Shown: positions 24,459 to 34,667, numbered from the stretch's first letter. The stretch is 64,000 bases of DNA from Mycobacterium marinum (GCF_003391395.1 NZ_CP024190.1:5952001-6016000); one strand, 5' to 3'. The notes: generated from the sequence alone by a model not told the origin. Numbers and translations: made by a program.

Positions 24459-25391
24459 TCAGGTTCTGCGCTGCCGGGCGATTTCGGCGAGCACCACACC
24501 GGCGGCCACGGAGGCGTTCAGCGATTCGGTCGGGCCGGCCATCGGCACCGATACCACCTCATCGCAGGTCTGCCGCACCAGCCGGGACAGCCCCTTGCCT
24601 TCCGAACCGACGACCACCACGATCGGGTCGCTGCCGTCCAGGTCGTCGATGGCGGTGTCGCCGCCGGCATCCAGGCCCACCACCCGCACGCCGCGATCGG
24701 CCCAATCCTTCAGGGCTCGGGTGAGATTGGTGGCCCGCGCGACCGGCATCCGGGCAGCCGCCCCGGCGCTGGTGCGCCACGCTACCGCCGTCACCGAAGC
24801 CGAACGACGTTGTGGGATCAGCACGCCGTGGCCGCCGAAGGCCGCCACCGAACGCACGATGGCGCCGAGGTTGCGCGGGTCGGAGATGTTGTCCAACGCG
24901 ACCAGAAGCGCTGGCGGCGTATCCAATGAGGCAGCCAGCAGATCATCGGGATGGGCGTAGTTGTACGGCGGCACCTGCAGCGCGATGCCCTGATGCAGAT
25001 GGTTGGCGGTCATCCGGTCCAAATCGGTCCGGGGCACTTCGAGAATCGGAATTCCGGAGTCGGCGGCTCGAGAGACGGACTCGGTCAGTCGCTCGTCCGC
25101 TTCGACACCAAGCGCGACGTAGAGCGCCGTCGACGGCACGCCGGCCCGCAGGCATTCCAGCACCGGGTTGCGGCCCAGCACGGTTTCGGTTTCGTCAGTG
25201 CGGCCTCGGGCCGGCCGGCGCTGCTGCGCTTTGGCCCGCTTCGCGGCGGGATGGTTCGGCCGCATGTGTGCCGGCGGCGTGGGACCGCGCCCTTCCAGAC
25301 CACGACGGCGCTGGCCGCCGGACCCGACGCTGGTGCCTTTCTTGGTGCCCGACTTGCGTATCGCTCCCCGGCGCTGAGAATTACCAGCCAT
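24459..25391 (-). CDS. tsnR: TrmH/SpoU-family 23S rRNA 2'-O-methyltransferase
   Basis: A 310-residue SPOUT methyltransferase with a trefoil-knot fold. A basic N-terminal extension (residues 1-65) is followed by a substrate-binding domain (VLGRNPVLECLRAGVPSTALY). The catalytic domain has motif 1 DNISDPRNLGAIVRSVAAFG, motif 2 VVVVGSEGKGLSRLV and motif 3 SVPMAGPTESLNASVAAGV. It most resembles RlmB-type enzymes that methylate the ribose of a 23S rRNA guanosine; the M. tuberculosis ortholog is Rv3579c. It starts immediately downstream of the cysS stop, so it is co-transcribed with the cysS-ispF-ispD group. Confidence 0.92.
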   Translation of the reverse strand: MAGNSQRRGAIRKSGTKKGTSVGSGGQRRRGLEGRGPTPPAHMRPNHPAAKRAKAQQRRPARGRTDETETVLGRNPVLECLRAGVPSTALYVALGVEADERLTESVSRAADSGIPILEVPRTDLDRMTANHLHQGIALQVPPYNYAHPDDLLAASLDTPPALLVALDNISDPRNLGAIVRSVAAFGGHGVLIPQRRSASVTAVAWRTSAGAAARMPVARATNLTRALKDWADRGVRVVGLDAGGDTAIDDLDGSDPIVVVVGSEGKGLSRLVRQTCDEVVSVPMAGPTESLNASVAAGVVLAEIARQRRT

Positions 25392-26798
25392 CTACTTACC
25401 GTCACCACCCAACAGCCACTGCGGTCCGTCGGCGGTATCGGTGACCTCGATACCGGCGTTCTTGAGGCGGTTGCGAATCTCATCGGCCAGCGCCCAGTTG
25501 CGCTCTTCGCGCGCCTTCTGGCGGTTCTCCAACTCGGCCTGGACCAGCACGTCGACGGCCGCCAACGCGGCCGACGTCTCGTCCCGAGATTCCCAGCGTT
25601 CGTCGAGCGGGTCGCAGCCCAGGATGCCCATCATCGCGCGAATTGAACTGGCGCTTTGCAGCGCTGCATCGTGGTCACCGGCGTCGAGTGCGCGGTTGCC
25701 TTCGGCGCGGGTGTGGTGAATTTCGGCCAGCGCGATCGGGACCGAAAGATCGTCGTCGAGCGCTGCGACGAATCGCGGCGTCCAGTCACCCACAACAACG
25801 GCACCGGCCCGGCTGCGCACCCGGTGCAGGAACTCCTCAACCCCGACGTAGGCGTTCACCGCGTCCTGCAGGGCGATATCGGAGAACTCGAGCATCGACC
25901 GATAGTGGGCGCTACCCAGGTAGTAGCGCAATTCGGCCGGGCGGACCCGCTGCAGCATGGTCGGAATCGCCAACACGTTGCCCAGCGACTTGCTCATCTT
26001 TTCCCCGCCCATGGTCACCCACCCGTTGTGCAACCAATAGCGGGCGAACCCGTCGCCGGCGGCCCGGCTCTGCGCAATCTCATTCTCGTGATGGGGAAAG
26101 ATCAAATCCATCCCACCGCAATGGATGTCGAACTGTGCGCCGAGGTAGGTGCGAGCCATGGCGGAGCATTCCAGGTGCCAGCCCGGGCGCCCGCGGCCCC
26201 ATGGCGTCGGCCAGGACGGCTCGCCCGGTTTCGCACCCTTCCACAGGGTGAAATCGCGCTGGTCACGCTTACCGGTCGCCACCCCCTCGCCCTGATGGAC
26301 GTCGTCGACCTTGTGCCCGGACAGCTGGCCGTAATCGGGATAGCTCAGGACATCGAAATAGACGTCGCCACCACCGGCATAGGCGTGGCCCCGTTCGATC
26401 AACCGCTCGATCAGCTCAACCATCTGAGTCACGTGGCCGGTGGCCCTGGGCTCCGCTGACGGCGGAAGGACGTCCAGCGCGTCGTAGGCCGCGGTAAACG
26501 CACGCTCGTAGGTGGCGGCCCATTCCCACCACGGGCGCTCGGCAGCGGCGGCCTTGTTGAGGATCTTGTCGTCGATGTCGGTCACATTGCGGATGAAGGC
26601 GACGTCAAAACCCCGTGCCATCAGCCAGCGCCGCAGGATGTCGAAGGCAACCCCGCTGCGGACGTGCCCGATGTGGGGAAGACCCTGCACCGTCGCTCCG
26701 CAGAGGTAGATGGAGACGTGGCCCTCGCGCAGCGGAACGAAATCACGCACGGCACCTGCCGCCGTGTCATGTAGCCGCAAGCCGGCACGTTCGGTCAC
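25392..26798 (-). CDS. cysS: Cysteinyl-tRNA synthetase
   Basis: A 468-residue class I aminoacyl-tRNA synthetase that charges tRNA-Cys. The HIGH motif is at residues 42-45 (GLPHIGHVRSG), with the first zinc Cys in YLCGATV. Other zinc ligands are in HLECSAMA and HHENEIAQ. The KMSKS motif is in GGEKMSKSLGN. The anticodon-binding domain follows, ending RLKNAGIEVTDT. The GTG at 26798 gives MTERAGLRLHD, aligning with M. tuberculosis CysS1 (469 residues); an upstream ATG at 26840 would add 14 unconserved residues. It abuts tsnR. Confidence 0.95.
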   Translation of the reverse strand: MTERAGLRLHDTAAGAVRDFVPLREGHVSIYLCGATVQGLPHIGHVRSGVAFDILRRWLMARGFDVAFIRNVTDIDDKILNKAAAAERPWWEWAATYERAFTAAYDALDVLPPSAEPRATGHVTQMVELIERLIERGHAYAGGGDVYFDVLSYPDYGQLSGHKVDDVHQGEGVATGKRDQRDFTLWKGAKPGEPSWPTPWGRGRPGWHLECSAMARTYLGAQFDIHCGGMDLIFPHHENEIAQSRAAGDGFARYWLHNGWVTMGGEKMSKSLGNVLAIPTMLQRVRPAELRYYLGSAHYRSMLEFSDIALQDAVNAYVGVEEFLHRVRSRAGAVVVGDWTPRFVAALDDDLSVPIALAEIHHTRAEGNRALDAGDHDAALQSASSIRAMMGILGCDPLDERWESRDETSAALAAVDVLVQAELENRQKAREERNWALADEIRNRLKNAGIEVTDTADGPQWLLGGDGK

Positions 26799-26855
26799 GG
26801 CGTGCCAGCTTACTGCCTGCGCGATATGCGATGGCGGCAAGCGTCGCGCTGAGCC

Positions 26856-27353
26856 CTACTGGGATCCCAGCGGATCACGCAGGGAAACCACCAATGCCGT
26901 CGCGATCGCGGCCAAACCTTCGCCGCGTCCGGTCAGGCCAAGTCCGTCAGTGGTGGTGGCCGATACCGACACCGGGGCGTTGAGCGATCGGGACAACACC
27001 GCCTGGGCCTCGTAACGTCGCCAGCCGATCTTCGGCCGGTTGCCGACCACCTGCACGGAGGCGTTGCCGACCCGATAGCCGTGCTGCGTGATCAGCTCGA
27101 CCACATGACGCAGCATGGTGGCGCCGCTGACCCCTTCCCAGCGTGGATCACCGACGCCGAACACGTCACCGATGTCGCCCAGCCCGGCCGCCGACAACAC
27201 GGCATCACACAGCGCATGCGCGGCGACGTCCCCGTCGGAATGCCCGGCGCAGCCGTCGGCGCTCGGGAACAGCAGCCCCACCAGCCAGCATGGTCTTCCG
27301 GGCTCGATCGGGTGAACGTCAACACCCAGGCCCACTCGGGGTAGGCCGTTCAC
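26856..27353 (-). CDS. ispF: 2-C-methyl-D-erythritol 2,4-cyclodiphosphate synthase
   Basis: A 165-residue MEP-pathway enzyme that makes the cyclodiphosphate precursor of isoprenoids. The zinc ligands are visible in GLGVDVHPIEPG (Asp-x-His) and in CAGHSDGDVAAHALCDA. The substrate loop is ATTTDGLGLTGRGEGLAAIA. Its start overlaps the ispD stop by 4 bases, a common coupling because IspD and IspF act two steps apart. The length is slightly above the 159 residues of the M. tuberculosis protein, owing to a short C-terminal extension DPLGSQ. Confidence 0.96.
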   Translation of the reverse strand: MNGLPRVGLGVDVHPIEPGRPCWLVGLLFPSADGCAGHSDGDVAAHALCDAVLSAAGLGDIGDVFGVGDPRWEGVSGATMLRHVVELITQHGYRVGNASVQVVGNRPKIGWRRYEAQAVLSRSLNAPVSVSATTTDGLGLTGRGEGLAAIATALVVSLRDPLGSQ

Positions 27354-28033
27354 CCGCGCACAACCGCGTGGGCCAGCAACAGATCGAGACGGTTGGTGAT
27401 CTTGAACGCCAGCGGGTCGCCGGCAACCACGTGCACCTGCCCACCGACATGCTCAACCAGCGATGCGTCATCGGTGAAGGCGGCGACGCCCGCGTGTCGG
27501 TAGGCGCGCAGCAGCAGTTCGGTGGAGAACCCCTGCGGGGTCTGCACCGCCCTCAGCCCCGCGCGTTCCGGCGTACCCAGAACCACCCCATTGGCATCCA
27601 CAGCCTTGATTGTGTCAGTGAGCGGCAGCACCGGTACGACCGCGGCATGGCCAGCCCGCAACATGTCGACCAACCGCACGACCAGTGCCGGCGGCGTCAG
27701 CGCCCGCGCAGCGTCATGGACAAGTACGAATTCCGGCGAGACGCCGGCAGACAAGGCGGACAAGGCCCGGCTCACACTTTCGGTGCGATCGGCGCCGCCG
27801 GCCACAATGGTGGCCTCGCGGCCCAGGATCAGCTTTGCCTCGTCGGTGCGATCTGGGGGTACCGCCACCACGACGGTGTCCACCACCCCGGATTCGAGCA
27901 AGCCCCTGACGGCTCGCTCAACCAGAGTTTGGCCTTCGAGTTGATAGAACGCCTTAGGCACGCCAGCCGCGAGCCGCTGACCCGACCCTGCGGCCGGAAC
28001 AATCGCGGCGACGCCCTGGGTTCCCCCGGCCAC
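27350..28033 (-). CDS. ispD: 2-C-methyl-D-erythritol 4-phosphate cytidylyltransferase
   Basis: A 227-residue nucleotidyltransferase that couples CTP to MEP in non-mevalonate isoprenoid synthesis. The N-terminal CTP-binding motif is VPAAGSGQRLAAGVPKAFYQLEG. Further motifs are VVAGGADRTESVSRALSAL and VLVHDAARALTPPALV, and the catalytic lysine lies in DTIKAV. The C-terminus has TPQGFSTELLLRAYR and VAGDPLAFKITNRLDLLLA. It lies 16 bases downstream of carD, in the same direction, and overlaps ispF. Confidence 0.96.
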   Translation of the reverse strand: MAGGTQGVAAIVPAAGSGQRLAAGVPKAFYQLEGQTLVERAVRGLLESGVVDTVVVAVPPDRTDEAKLILGREATIVAGGADRTESVSRALSALSAGVSPEFVLVHDAARALTPPALVVRLVDMLRAGHAAVVPVLPLTDTIKAVDANGVVLGTPERAGLRAVQTPQGFSTELLLRAYRHAGVAAFTDDASLVEHVGGQVHVVAGDPLAFKITNRLDLLLAHAVVRG

Positions 28034-28049
28034 CTAACGACTCGGGAGA

Positions 28050-28980
<931 letters not shown>

Positions 28981-29538
28981 GTGAACCTGTTCAAAATCCG
29001 CCTCGTATCGGTCGGCCTGGTCGCTCTGACTGCCACCCTGCTCAGTGGTTGTGGAGCGGGTCAGATCTCGCAAACCGCGTCGCAGGAGTCGGCGGTCAAC
29101 GGCAACAGGCTCACCATCAACAACGTCGCGCTGCGCGACATCCGCATCCAGGCCCTCCAACGGACCAGTGATTTCCTGCGTCCCGGCCACAATGTGGACT
29201 TGGTGCTGGTGGCAGTGAACCAGTCACCGGATTTGTCGGATCGGCTCGTCAGCATCACCAGCGACATCGGCAAGGTCACGATGACCGGCGACGCTCAACT
29301 ACCGGCGGGCGGCATGTTGTTCATCGGCACTCCGGACGGCCAGCTCGTCGCACCGGGTCCGCTGGACTCGAATGAATCGGCCAAGGCCACCGTCGCGTTG
29401 GCCAAGCCGATCACCAACGGTCTGATGTACAACTTCACCTTCAACTTCGAGAAGGCCGGGCAGGGCTCCGTGATGGTGCCCATTTCCGCGCCGTTGGCCG
29501 AGCCGCACGTGGAAGCCGCCGAGCCAGACAAGCACTAA
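28981..29538 (+). CDS. lpqE: Lipoprotein LpqE
   Basis: A 185-residue lipoprotein. The signal peptide FKIRLVSVGLVALTATLL ends in lipobox LLSGC (Cys at 24). The mature domain looks like a small beta-sandwich (NNVALRDIRIQAL, LVLVAVNQSPDLSDRL, YNFTFNFEKAGQGSVMVPIS), related to copper-chaperone-like (PCu(A)C) lipoproteins of actinobacteria, but no clear Met/His copper motif is visible. The GTG start at 28981 follows GGGAGG. It lies between carD and radA, as in M. tuberculosis (Rv3584). Its function is unknown. Confidence 0.88.
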   Translation: MNLFKIRLVSVGLVALTATLLSGCGAGQISQTASQESAVNGNRLTINNVALRDIRIQALQRTSDFLRPGHNVDLVLVAVNQSPDLSDRLVSITSDIGKVTMTGDAQLPAGGMLFIGTPDGQLVAPGPLDSNESAKATVALAKPITNGLMYNFTFNFEKAGQGSVMVPISAPLAEPHVEAAEPDKH

Positions 29539-29579
29539 GCGTCCGGCCGGCTGTCAGACCCAGCCGATACGGTCACCGC

Positions 29580-31055
29580 GTGGCCAACGCACGTTTGCAA
29601 TACCGCTGCGCGGACTGCCGGTATCTCACCGCCAAGTGGGTGGGGCGATGCCCGGAGTGCAGCAGCTGGGGCACCGTCGAAGAAGTGTCCGTTCTCAGCG
29701 CAGTCGGCGGAGGCAGTCGCCTGGGTCGCCGGGCGCACGGTCCGGCGGTACCGACGTCGCAGGCCGTTCCGATAAGTTCCGTCCAGCCCAATCTCAGCCG
29801 GCACCGCCCTACCGGCATCGACGAACTCGACCGGGTGCTCGGCGGCGGTGTGGTGCCGGGTTCGGTGACGCTGCTGGCCGGCGAGCCCGGTGTCGGCAAG
29901 TCGACGCTGCTGCTCGAAGTGGCCCACCGCTGGGCGCAGTCGGGGCAACGCGTCTTGTACATCTCCGGCGAAGAGTCCGCGGGGCAGATCCGGCTGCGCG
30001 CCGACCGGATCGGCTGCGGCGGCCCGGCGGCCCCCGATATCTCCGAGGTCTCAGCGATCGACAACAGCGCGGAGATCTATCTGGCCGCCGAATCCGACCT
30101 GCACGCGGTCTTGGACCACATCGACACGGTTGGGTCGGCATTGGTGATCGTCGACTCGGTACAGACGATGTCCACCAGCGAGGTCGACGGCGTTACCGGC
30201 GGGGTGACACAGGTGCGCGCCGTCACCGCCGCGCTCACCGCGGCGGCCAAATCCAATGGCTTCGCGCTGATTCTCGTCGGCCACGTCACCAAGGATGGAG
30301 CCATCGCCGGCCCCCGCTCGCTAGAACACCTGGTCGACGTCGTGCTGCACTTCGAAGGCGACCGCAACGGCGGGTTGCGAATGGTCCGTGGCGTCAAGAA
30401 TCGGTTCGGCGCGGCCGACGAGGTGGGTTGCTTCCTGCTGCACGATAACGGGATCGAGGGCGTAGCCGATCCGTCCAACCTGTTCCTGGATCAACGCCCC
30501 ACACCGGTTCCCGGCACCGCGATCACGGTGACCCTGGATGGAAAACGCCCCCTTATCGGGGAAGTCCAGGCGTTGCTGGCGACGCCGAACGGCGGGGCAC
30601 CCAGACGCGCTGTCAGCGGGATCGACCATGCCCGGGCCGCCATGATCAGCGCCGTCCTGGAAAAACACGCGCGGCTGTCACTGGCCGTCAACGACATGTA
30701 TCTGTCCACCGTCGGCGGGATGCGGTTGACCGATCCCTCATCGGATCTGGCCGTCGCGATCGCACTGGCCTCGGCGTATGCGAACCTGCCGCTACCCACC
30801 ACCGCGGTGATGATCGGCGAGGTCGGCCTGGCGGGCGACCTGCGGCGGGTCAACGGGATGGACCGGCGCCTGGCCGAGGCCGCCCGGCAGGGATTCAACA
30901 TCGCACTGGTCCCGCCCGGCTGCGAGGCGGTGCCGGCGGGCCTGCGCACGCTCTGCGCGCCCACAATCGTGGCCGCACTCGAGCACATGATCGACATCGC
31001 CGACCACCGCAGCGCCCCTTCGGCGAAGGTGCATCGGCTAGACACCTCCCACTAG
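29580..31055 (+). CDS. radA: DNA repair and recombination protein RadA
   Basis: A 491-residue RecA-like branch-migration ATPase that acts in recombinational repair. The order is an N-terminal zinc finger (Cys10, Cys13, Cys24, Cys27 in YRCADC and RCPECSSWG), Walker A GEPGVGKST near residue 105, Walker B ALVIVDSVQTM, the RadA-specific KNRFG motif in VRGVKNRFGAADEVG, and a C-terminal Lon-protease-like domain (VNDMYLSTVGGMRLTDPSSD) without catalytic residues. The GTG start at 29580 begins directly before the zinc finger. It lies 18 bases upstream of disA, as in many bacteria, where RadA modulates DisA. Confidence 0.97.
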   Translation: MANARLQYRCADCRYLTAKWVGRCPECSSWGTVEEVSVLSAVGGGSRLGRRAHGPAVPTSQAVPISSVQPNLSRHRPTGIDELDRVLGGGVVPGSVTLLAGEPGVGKSTLLLEVAHRWAQSGQRVLYISGEESAGQIRLRADRIGCGGPAAPDISEVSAIDNSAEIYLAAESDLHAVLDHIDTVGSALVIVDSVQTMSTSEVDGVTGGVTQVRAVTAALTAAAKSNGFALILVGHVTKDGAIAGPRSLEHLVDVVLHFEGDRNGGLRMVRGVKNRFGAADEVGCFLLHDNGIEGVADPSNLFLDQRPTPVPGTAITVTLDGKRPLIGEVQALLATPNGGAPRRAVSGIDHARAAMISAVLEKHARLSLAVNDMYLSTVGGMRLTDPSSDLAVAIALASAYANLPLPTTAVMIGEVGLAGDLRRVNGMDRRLAEAARQGFNIALVPPGCEAVPAGLRTLCAPTIVAALEHMIDIADHRSAPSAKVHRLDTSH

Positions 31056-31073
31056 CGGCGGACGCATAGCAGA

Positions 31074-32150
31074 ATGCACGCTGTGAATCGTCCGACACTT
31101 CGTGAGGCTGTTGCCCGGCTGGCGCCCGGCACGGGGCTACGGGACGGCCTAGAGCGCATTCTGCGCGGCCGCACCGGAGCCCTGATCGTGCTGGGCCACG
31201 ATGAGAACGTCGAGGCCATCTGCGACGGCGGGTTCCCCCTCGATGTGCGCTATGCGCCCACCCGGTTACGGGAACTGTGCAAAATGGACGGCGCCGTGGT
31301 GCTGTCCACCGATGGCAGCCGGTTCATCCGGGCCAACGTGCAGCTAGTTCCGGACCCGTCGATACCCACCGACGAATCGGGCACCCGCCACCGTTCGGCG
31401 GAACGGGCCGCCATCCAGACCGGCTATCCGGTGATTTCGGTGAGCCACTCGATGAACATCGTGACCGTCTACGTCGGCGGTGAGCGACACGTGCTGAGCG
31501 ATTCGGCCACCATCCTGTCGCACGCCAATCAGGCCATCGCGACCCTGGAGCGGTACAAGACCAGGCTCGACGAGGTCAGCCGGCAGCTATCCCGCGCGGA
31601 GATCGAGGACTTCGTGACGCTGCGCGACGTGATGACGGTGGTGCAGCGACTCGAGTTGGTGCGGCGAATCGGCATCGAGATCGACAACGACGTGGTCGAA
31701 CTCGGCACCGATGGGCGACAACTGCGGCTGCAGCTCGAGGAGTTGCTCGGCGACAACGAAACCGCTCGGGAGTTGATTGTCCGGGACTACTACGCCAACC
31801 ACGAACCGCTGGCCACCGCACAGATCACCGCGACCCTCGACGAGCTGGATGCCATCACCGACACCGAGCTACTCGATTTCAACGCGCTGGCGAAGATCTT
31901 CGGATATCCGTCCACGACCGAGGCGCAGGACTCGGCGCTGAGCCCGCGCGGCTACCGCGCCATGTCGGGCATCCCGCGACTGCAGTTCAGCCATACCGAC
32001 CTGCTGGTCCGGGCCTTTGGCAGCCTGCAGGGCTTGCTCGCGGCCAGCGCCAGCGACCTGCAATCGGTGGAAGGCATCGGCGCGACGTGGGCCGCTCACG
32101 TCCGAGAGGGACTATCGCAGCTGGCCGAGTCGACGATCGCCGACCAGTGA
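31074..32150 (+). CDS. disA: Diadenylate cyclase DisA
   Basis: A 358-residue DNA-integrity-scanning protein that makes cyclic di-AMP from two ATP. The catalytic DAC domain has the DGA motif (Asp72-Gly-Ala) and RHRSAER (Arg105-His-Arg). A linker helix domain and a C-terminal helix-hairpin-helix DNA-binding domain follow (GLLAASASDLQSVEGIGATWA). Length and sequence match M. tuberculosis DisA (Rv3586). It is co-directional with radA. In mycobacteria c-di-AMP affects ion transport and DNA repair. Confidence 0.98.
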   Translation: MHAVNRPTLREAVARLAPGTGLRDGLERILRGRTGALIVLGHDENVEAICDGGFPLDVRYAPTRLRELCKMDGAVVLSTDGSRFIRANVQLVPDPSIPTDESGTRHRSAERAAIQTGYPVISVSHSMNIVTVYVGGERHVLSDSATILSHANQAIATLERYKTRLDEVSRQLSRAEIEDFVTLRDVMTVVQRLELVRRIGIEIDNDVVELGTDGRQLRLQLEELLGDNETARELIVRDYYANHEPLATAQITATLDELDAITDTELLDFNALAKIFGYPSTTEAQDSALSPRGYRAMSGIPRLQFSHTDLLVRAFGSLQGLLAASASDLQSVEGIGATWAAHVREGLSQLAESTIADQ

Positions 32151-32161
32151 CGTGCGCCCGC

Positions 32162-32983
32162 CTACCCGCCCTGGGCGGGTGGCGCCTCGGGCGGTGGCGC
32201 CAAAGCCGGGCCGGGAGCCGGTAACGGACCGGGAGGCTGCGGCGCAGGATTCAAGATGAATGGAACCGGCTGCGACCGCAGGTTACCCAGCTGCACGACC
32301 AGGTTGTAGGTTCCGGGCCCAATCGCGGGCCTCGGCAGTGGGCACTTGGGCGCCGATCCCATCCCGGTCCACGTCACCGCGGTAGTCACCTGCTCACCGG
32401 GGGCAAATGTCTTGACCAAGGTCTCATTGGATGGCGCGCAGTCCAGGTTGGACCACAATCGCTTGTTGTCCAGTGAGTACACGTAGGCCGCGAGCACCGC
32501 GGCGCCCACGTCCCGCTTGCAGGCCACGAGCCCGATATTGGTGACGACCATGGTGAACTTCGGCTGGTCACCGATGTAGTACTGGGGCGCGTTCGTCAGG
32601 CCCTTGACGGCCAACGTGGAATCCGGGCAGTCGTCGCCCTCCTTGAGCACCGGCGGCGGTTGTACCGCGGCGGTGGGGGTGGGGGTCTCCGGATTCTGCC
32701 CCTGCGGCGGCGCGCCCGGCGCGTTACCTTCGGTCTGCCCGGCCGGTTGCGGCGCTTGCGGCGCACTTGACCCCGGATGGTCTTGCACACCCGCCGGTTT
32801 ATCGGCATTGGCAGGCTTGGCACCCGCATTACTCCCGACGAAGGCGATCACAGCGGCGACGGCCACCCCGATCACTACGACCGCGATGCCCAGGGCCAGT
32901 CCCCTGCGCCGCCAGTAGATCTCGGTGGGTAGCGGGCCACGCGGTTCCAGATCCAGCACATTCACACCGTAGGCCCAGGTCAC
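32162..32983 (-). CDS. Membrane-anchored Pro-rich protein (Rv3587c-like)
   Basis: A 273-residue protein with an N-terminal cytoplasmic segment, one transmembrane helix (residues 29-49, LALGIAVVVIGVAVAAVIAF), a Pro/Ala/Gln-rich linker (residues 60-110), then a folded extracellular domain (VKGLTNAPQYYIGDQPKFTMVVTN) with Cys residues that may pair (DDCPDS, LVACKRD, DCAPSNE, KCPLPRP). The domain resembles bacterial immunoglobulin-like or cell-wall-associated folds. It is present in M. tuberculosis as Rv3587c; its function is unknown. It is convergent with disA and only 11 bases separate their stops. Confidence 0.87.
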   Translation of the reverse strand: MTWAYGVNVLDLEPRGPLPTEIYWRRRGLALGIAVVVIGVAVAAVIAFVGSNAGAKPANADKPAGVQDHPGSSAPQAPQPAGQTEGNAPGAPPQGQNPETPTPTAAVQPPPVLKEGDDCPDSTLAVKGLTNAPQYYIGDQPKFTMVVTNIGLVACKRDVGAAVLAAYVYSLDNKRLWSNLDCAPSNETLVKTFAPGEQVTTAVTWTGMGSAPKCPLPRPAIGPGTYNLVVQLGNLRSQPVPFILNPAPQPPGPLPAPGPALAPPPEAPPAQGG

Positions 32984-33072
32984 GCCGACTCGTTTGACCC
33001 GACCCGGCGTGTCGCCGGGTTAGCTGGGGAACGGCCGTGTTAGGGGTCCTCCAAGGCGTGCCTTAACCGCCG

Positions 33073-33690
33073 CTACACGCCGATATCACCGACATGGTCG
33101 CGCAGCACAGCCTGTCCGTCGGAAAGCTGGTAGGTGGCCCCCACGATGGCCAGCGTGCCCGCCGCGACTCGACTGGAAATGGCCGTAGAGCGCGACAGGA
33201 GTTGGGCGACCGTCTCGTGTATGTGGCGCTGCTCGAACTCGTCGGGCCGCGACAGCCCATCACGCCTTCCCAGCAGGATGGATGGCGCAACCCTTTCCAC
33301 CACATCTCGCACATATCCGTCAGGCAGAGTGCCGCTGTCAAGCGCGGCCAACGCGGCATTCACCGCACCACAGCTGTCGTGACCGAGCACGACGATGAGC
33401 GGCACGTTGAGCACCGTAACCGCGTACTCGATGGAGCCCAGCACGGCCGAGTCGATGACGTGACCGGCGGTGCGGACCACGAACATGTCGCCCAGGCCCT
33501 GATCGAAGATGATCTCGGCGGCCACGCGGCTGTCCGCGCACCCGAAGATGACCGCCGTCGGCTTCTGCCCGGCGGCCAGGCTGGCGCGGTGATCGACGCT
33601 TTGACTGGGGTGCAGAGGCTTGCCGGCGACGAATCGCTCGTTACCCTCACTGAGTGCTTTCCAGGCGGTTATCGGATTGGTGTTGGGCAT
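33073..33690 (-). CDS. canB: Beta-class carbonic anhydrase CanB
   Basis: A 205-residue zinc enzyme interconverting CO2 and bicarbonate. The zinc ligands are Cys51 (GCADSR), His104 and Cys107 (LGHDSCGAV), and the catalytic Asp53-Arg55 pair is intact. The sequence is close to M. tuberculosis Rv3588c, with the same ligand numbering. The ATG at 33690 gives that N-terminus; its codon overlaps the mutY ATG on the other strand. A second, degenerate carbonic-anhydrase-like gene lies 6 kb away in the Dab locus, so this one is the likely catalytic enzyme. Confidence 0.96.
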   Translation of the reverse strand: MPNTNPITAWKALSEGNERFVAGKPLHPSQSVDHRASLAAGQKPTAVIFGCADSRVAAEIIFDQGLGDMFVVRTAGHVIDSAVLGSIEYAVTVLNVPLIVVLGHDSCGAVNAALAALDSGTLPDGYVRDVVERVAPSILLGRRDGLSRPDEFEQRHIHETVAQLLSRSTAISSRVAAGTLAIVGATYQLSDGQAVLRDHVGDIGV

Positions 33691-34600
33691 GCCAGCCATT
33701 GTGCCGCAACCTTCGATGACCTGCCCCGAACACATACCGGCCACTAATCTTGTCGCCTGGTATGAGCGTTGTTGCCGCGACCTGCCCTGGCGGGCGCCCG
33801 ACGTGAGCCCGTGGCAGATCCTGGTCAGCGAGTTCATGCTGCAGCAAACCCCGGTATCACGGGTGCTGCCGATCTGGCCGGACTGGGTGCGGCGCTGGCC
33901 CACCGCATCGGCGACGGCGACGGCGACGGCCGCCGATGTGCTGCGTGCCTGGGGCAAGTTGGGTTATCCACGGCGGGCCAAACGCTTGCATGAATGCGCC
34001 ATGGTCATCGCCGGTGACCACGACGACGTGGTTCCCGACGACGTCGATACACTGCTGACCCTGCCCGGCGTCGGGAGCTATACCGCACGCGCGGTGGCCT
34101 GCTTCGCGTACCGGCAGCGGGTTCCGGTGGTGGACACCAATGTCCGGCGGGTGGTGGCCCGAGCCGTCCATGGCCGCGCCGAAGCGGGTTCACCGTCGGC
34201 CACCCGCGACCATGCCGATGTACTCGCTCTCATGCCCAGTGATGAAACGGCGCCGATGTTCTCGGTGGCCCTCATGGAGCTTGGCGCGACCGTATGCACG
34301 GCGCGTGCACCGCGGTGCAGCCTGTGCCCGCTGACCCGATGCACATGGCAACAAGCCGGCTACCCACCCGACAACGGACCGCCACGTCGGGCGCAGGCCT
34401 ATGCAGGAACTGACCGCCAAGCCCGCGGCCGCTTGCTGGAGGTATTGCGCGCCAATACCGCTCCAGTCACCACTGCCGAGCTGGACGTGGCCTGGCAGAG
34501 GGATTGCACGCAGCGTGCACGCGCGCTGAAGTCCCTGCTTGCCGACGGATTGGTTGTTCAAACCACCGACGGCCGATTCGCCTTGACGGGGGAAGAGTAA
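33689..34600 (+). CDS. mutY: Adenine DNA glycosylase MutY
   Basis: A 303-residue base-excision enzyme that removes adenine opposite 8-oxoguanine. Visible are the catalytic Glu in SEFMLQQTPVSRV, the helix-hairpin-helix LPGVGSYTARAVACFAY, the catalytic Asp in VPVVDTNVRR and the 4Fe-4S cluster ligands Cys203, Cys210, Cys213 and Cys219. The C-terminal MutT-like domain of larger MutY proteins is shortened, as in M. tuberculosis (304 residues). I chose the ATG at 33689, giving MPAIVPQPS, by similarity to Rv3589; the frame is open to 33620. The start overlaps the canB start on the opposite strand. Confidence 0.93.
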   Translation: MPAIVPQPSMTCPEHIPATNLVAWYERCCRDLPWRAPDVSPWQILVSEFMLQQTPVSRVLPIWPDWVRRWPTASATATATAADVLRAWGKLGYPRRAKRLHECAMVIAGDHDDVVPDDVDTLLTLPGVGSYTARAVACFAYRQRVPVVDTNVRRVVARAVHGRAEAGSPSATRDHADVLALMPSDETAPMFSVALMELGATVCTARAPRCSLCPLTRCTWQQAGYPPDNGPPRRAQAYAGTDRQARGRLLEVLRANTAPVTTAELDVAWQRDCTQRARALKSLLADGLVVQTTDGRFALTGEE

Positions 34601-34667
34601 CCGCGGCGATGTGACGAGCGATGTCGGGGATGCCGCGAGCCCGACAGTTTCAACACGCCCAGCAGCG

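Noticed and set aside
32164..32180. Near-perfect ACCCGCCC/GGGCGGGT dyad as a terminator between disA and the Rv3587c-like gene
   Set aside because: It has a one-base centre and lies inside the coding end of the Rv3587c-like gene, so a functional hairpin is unlikely; it may be coding chance.
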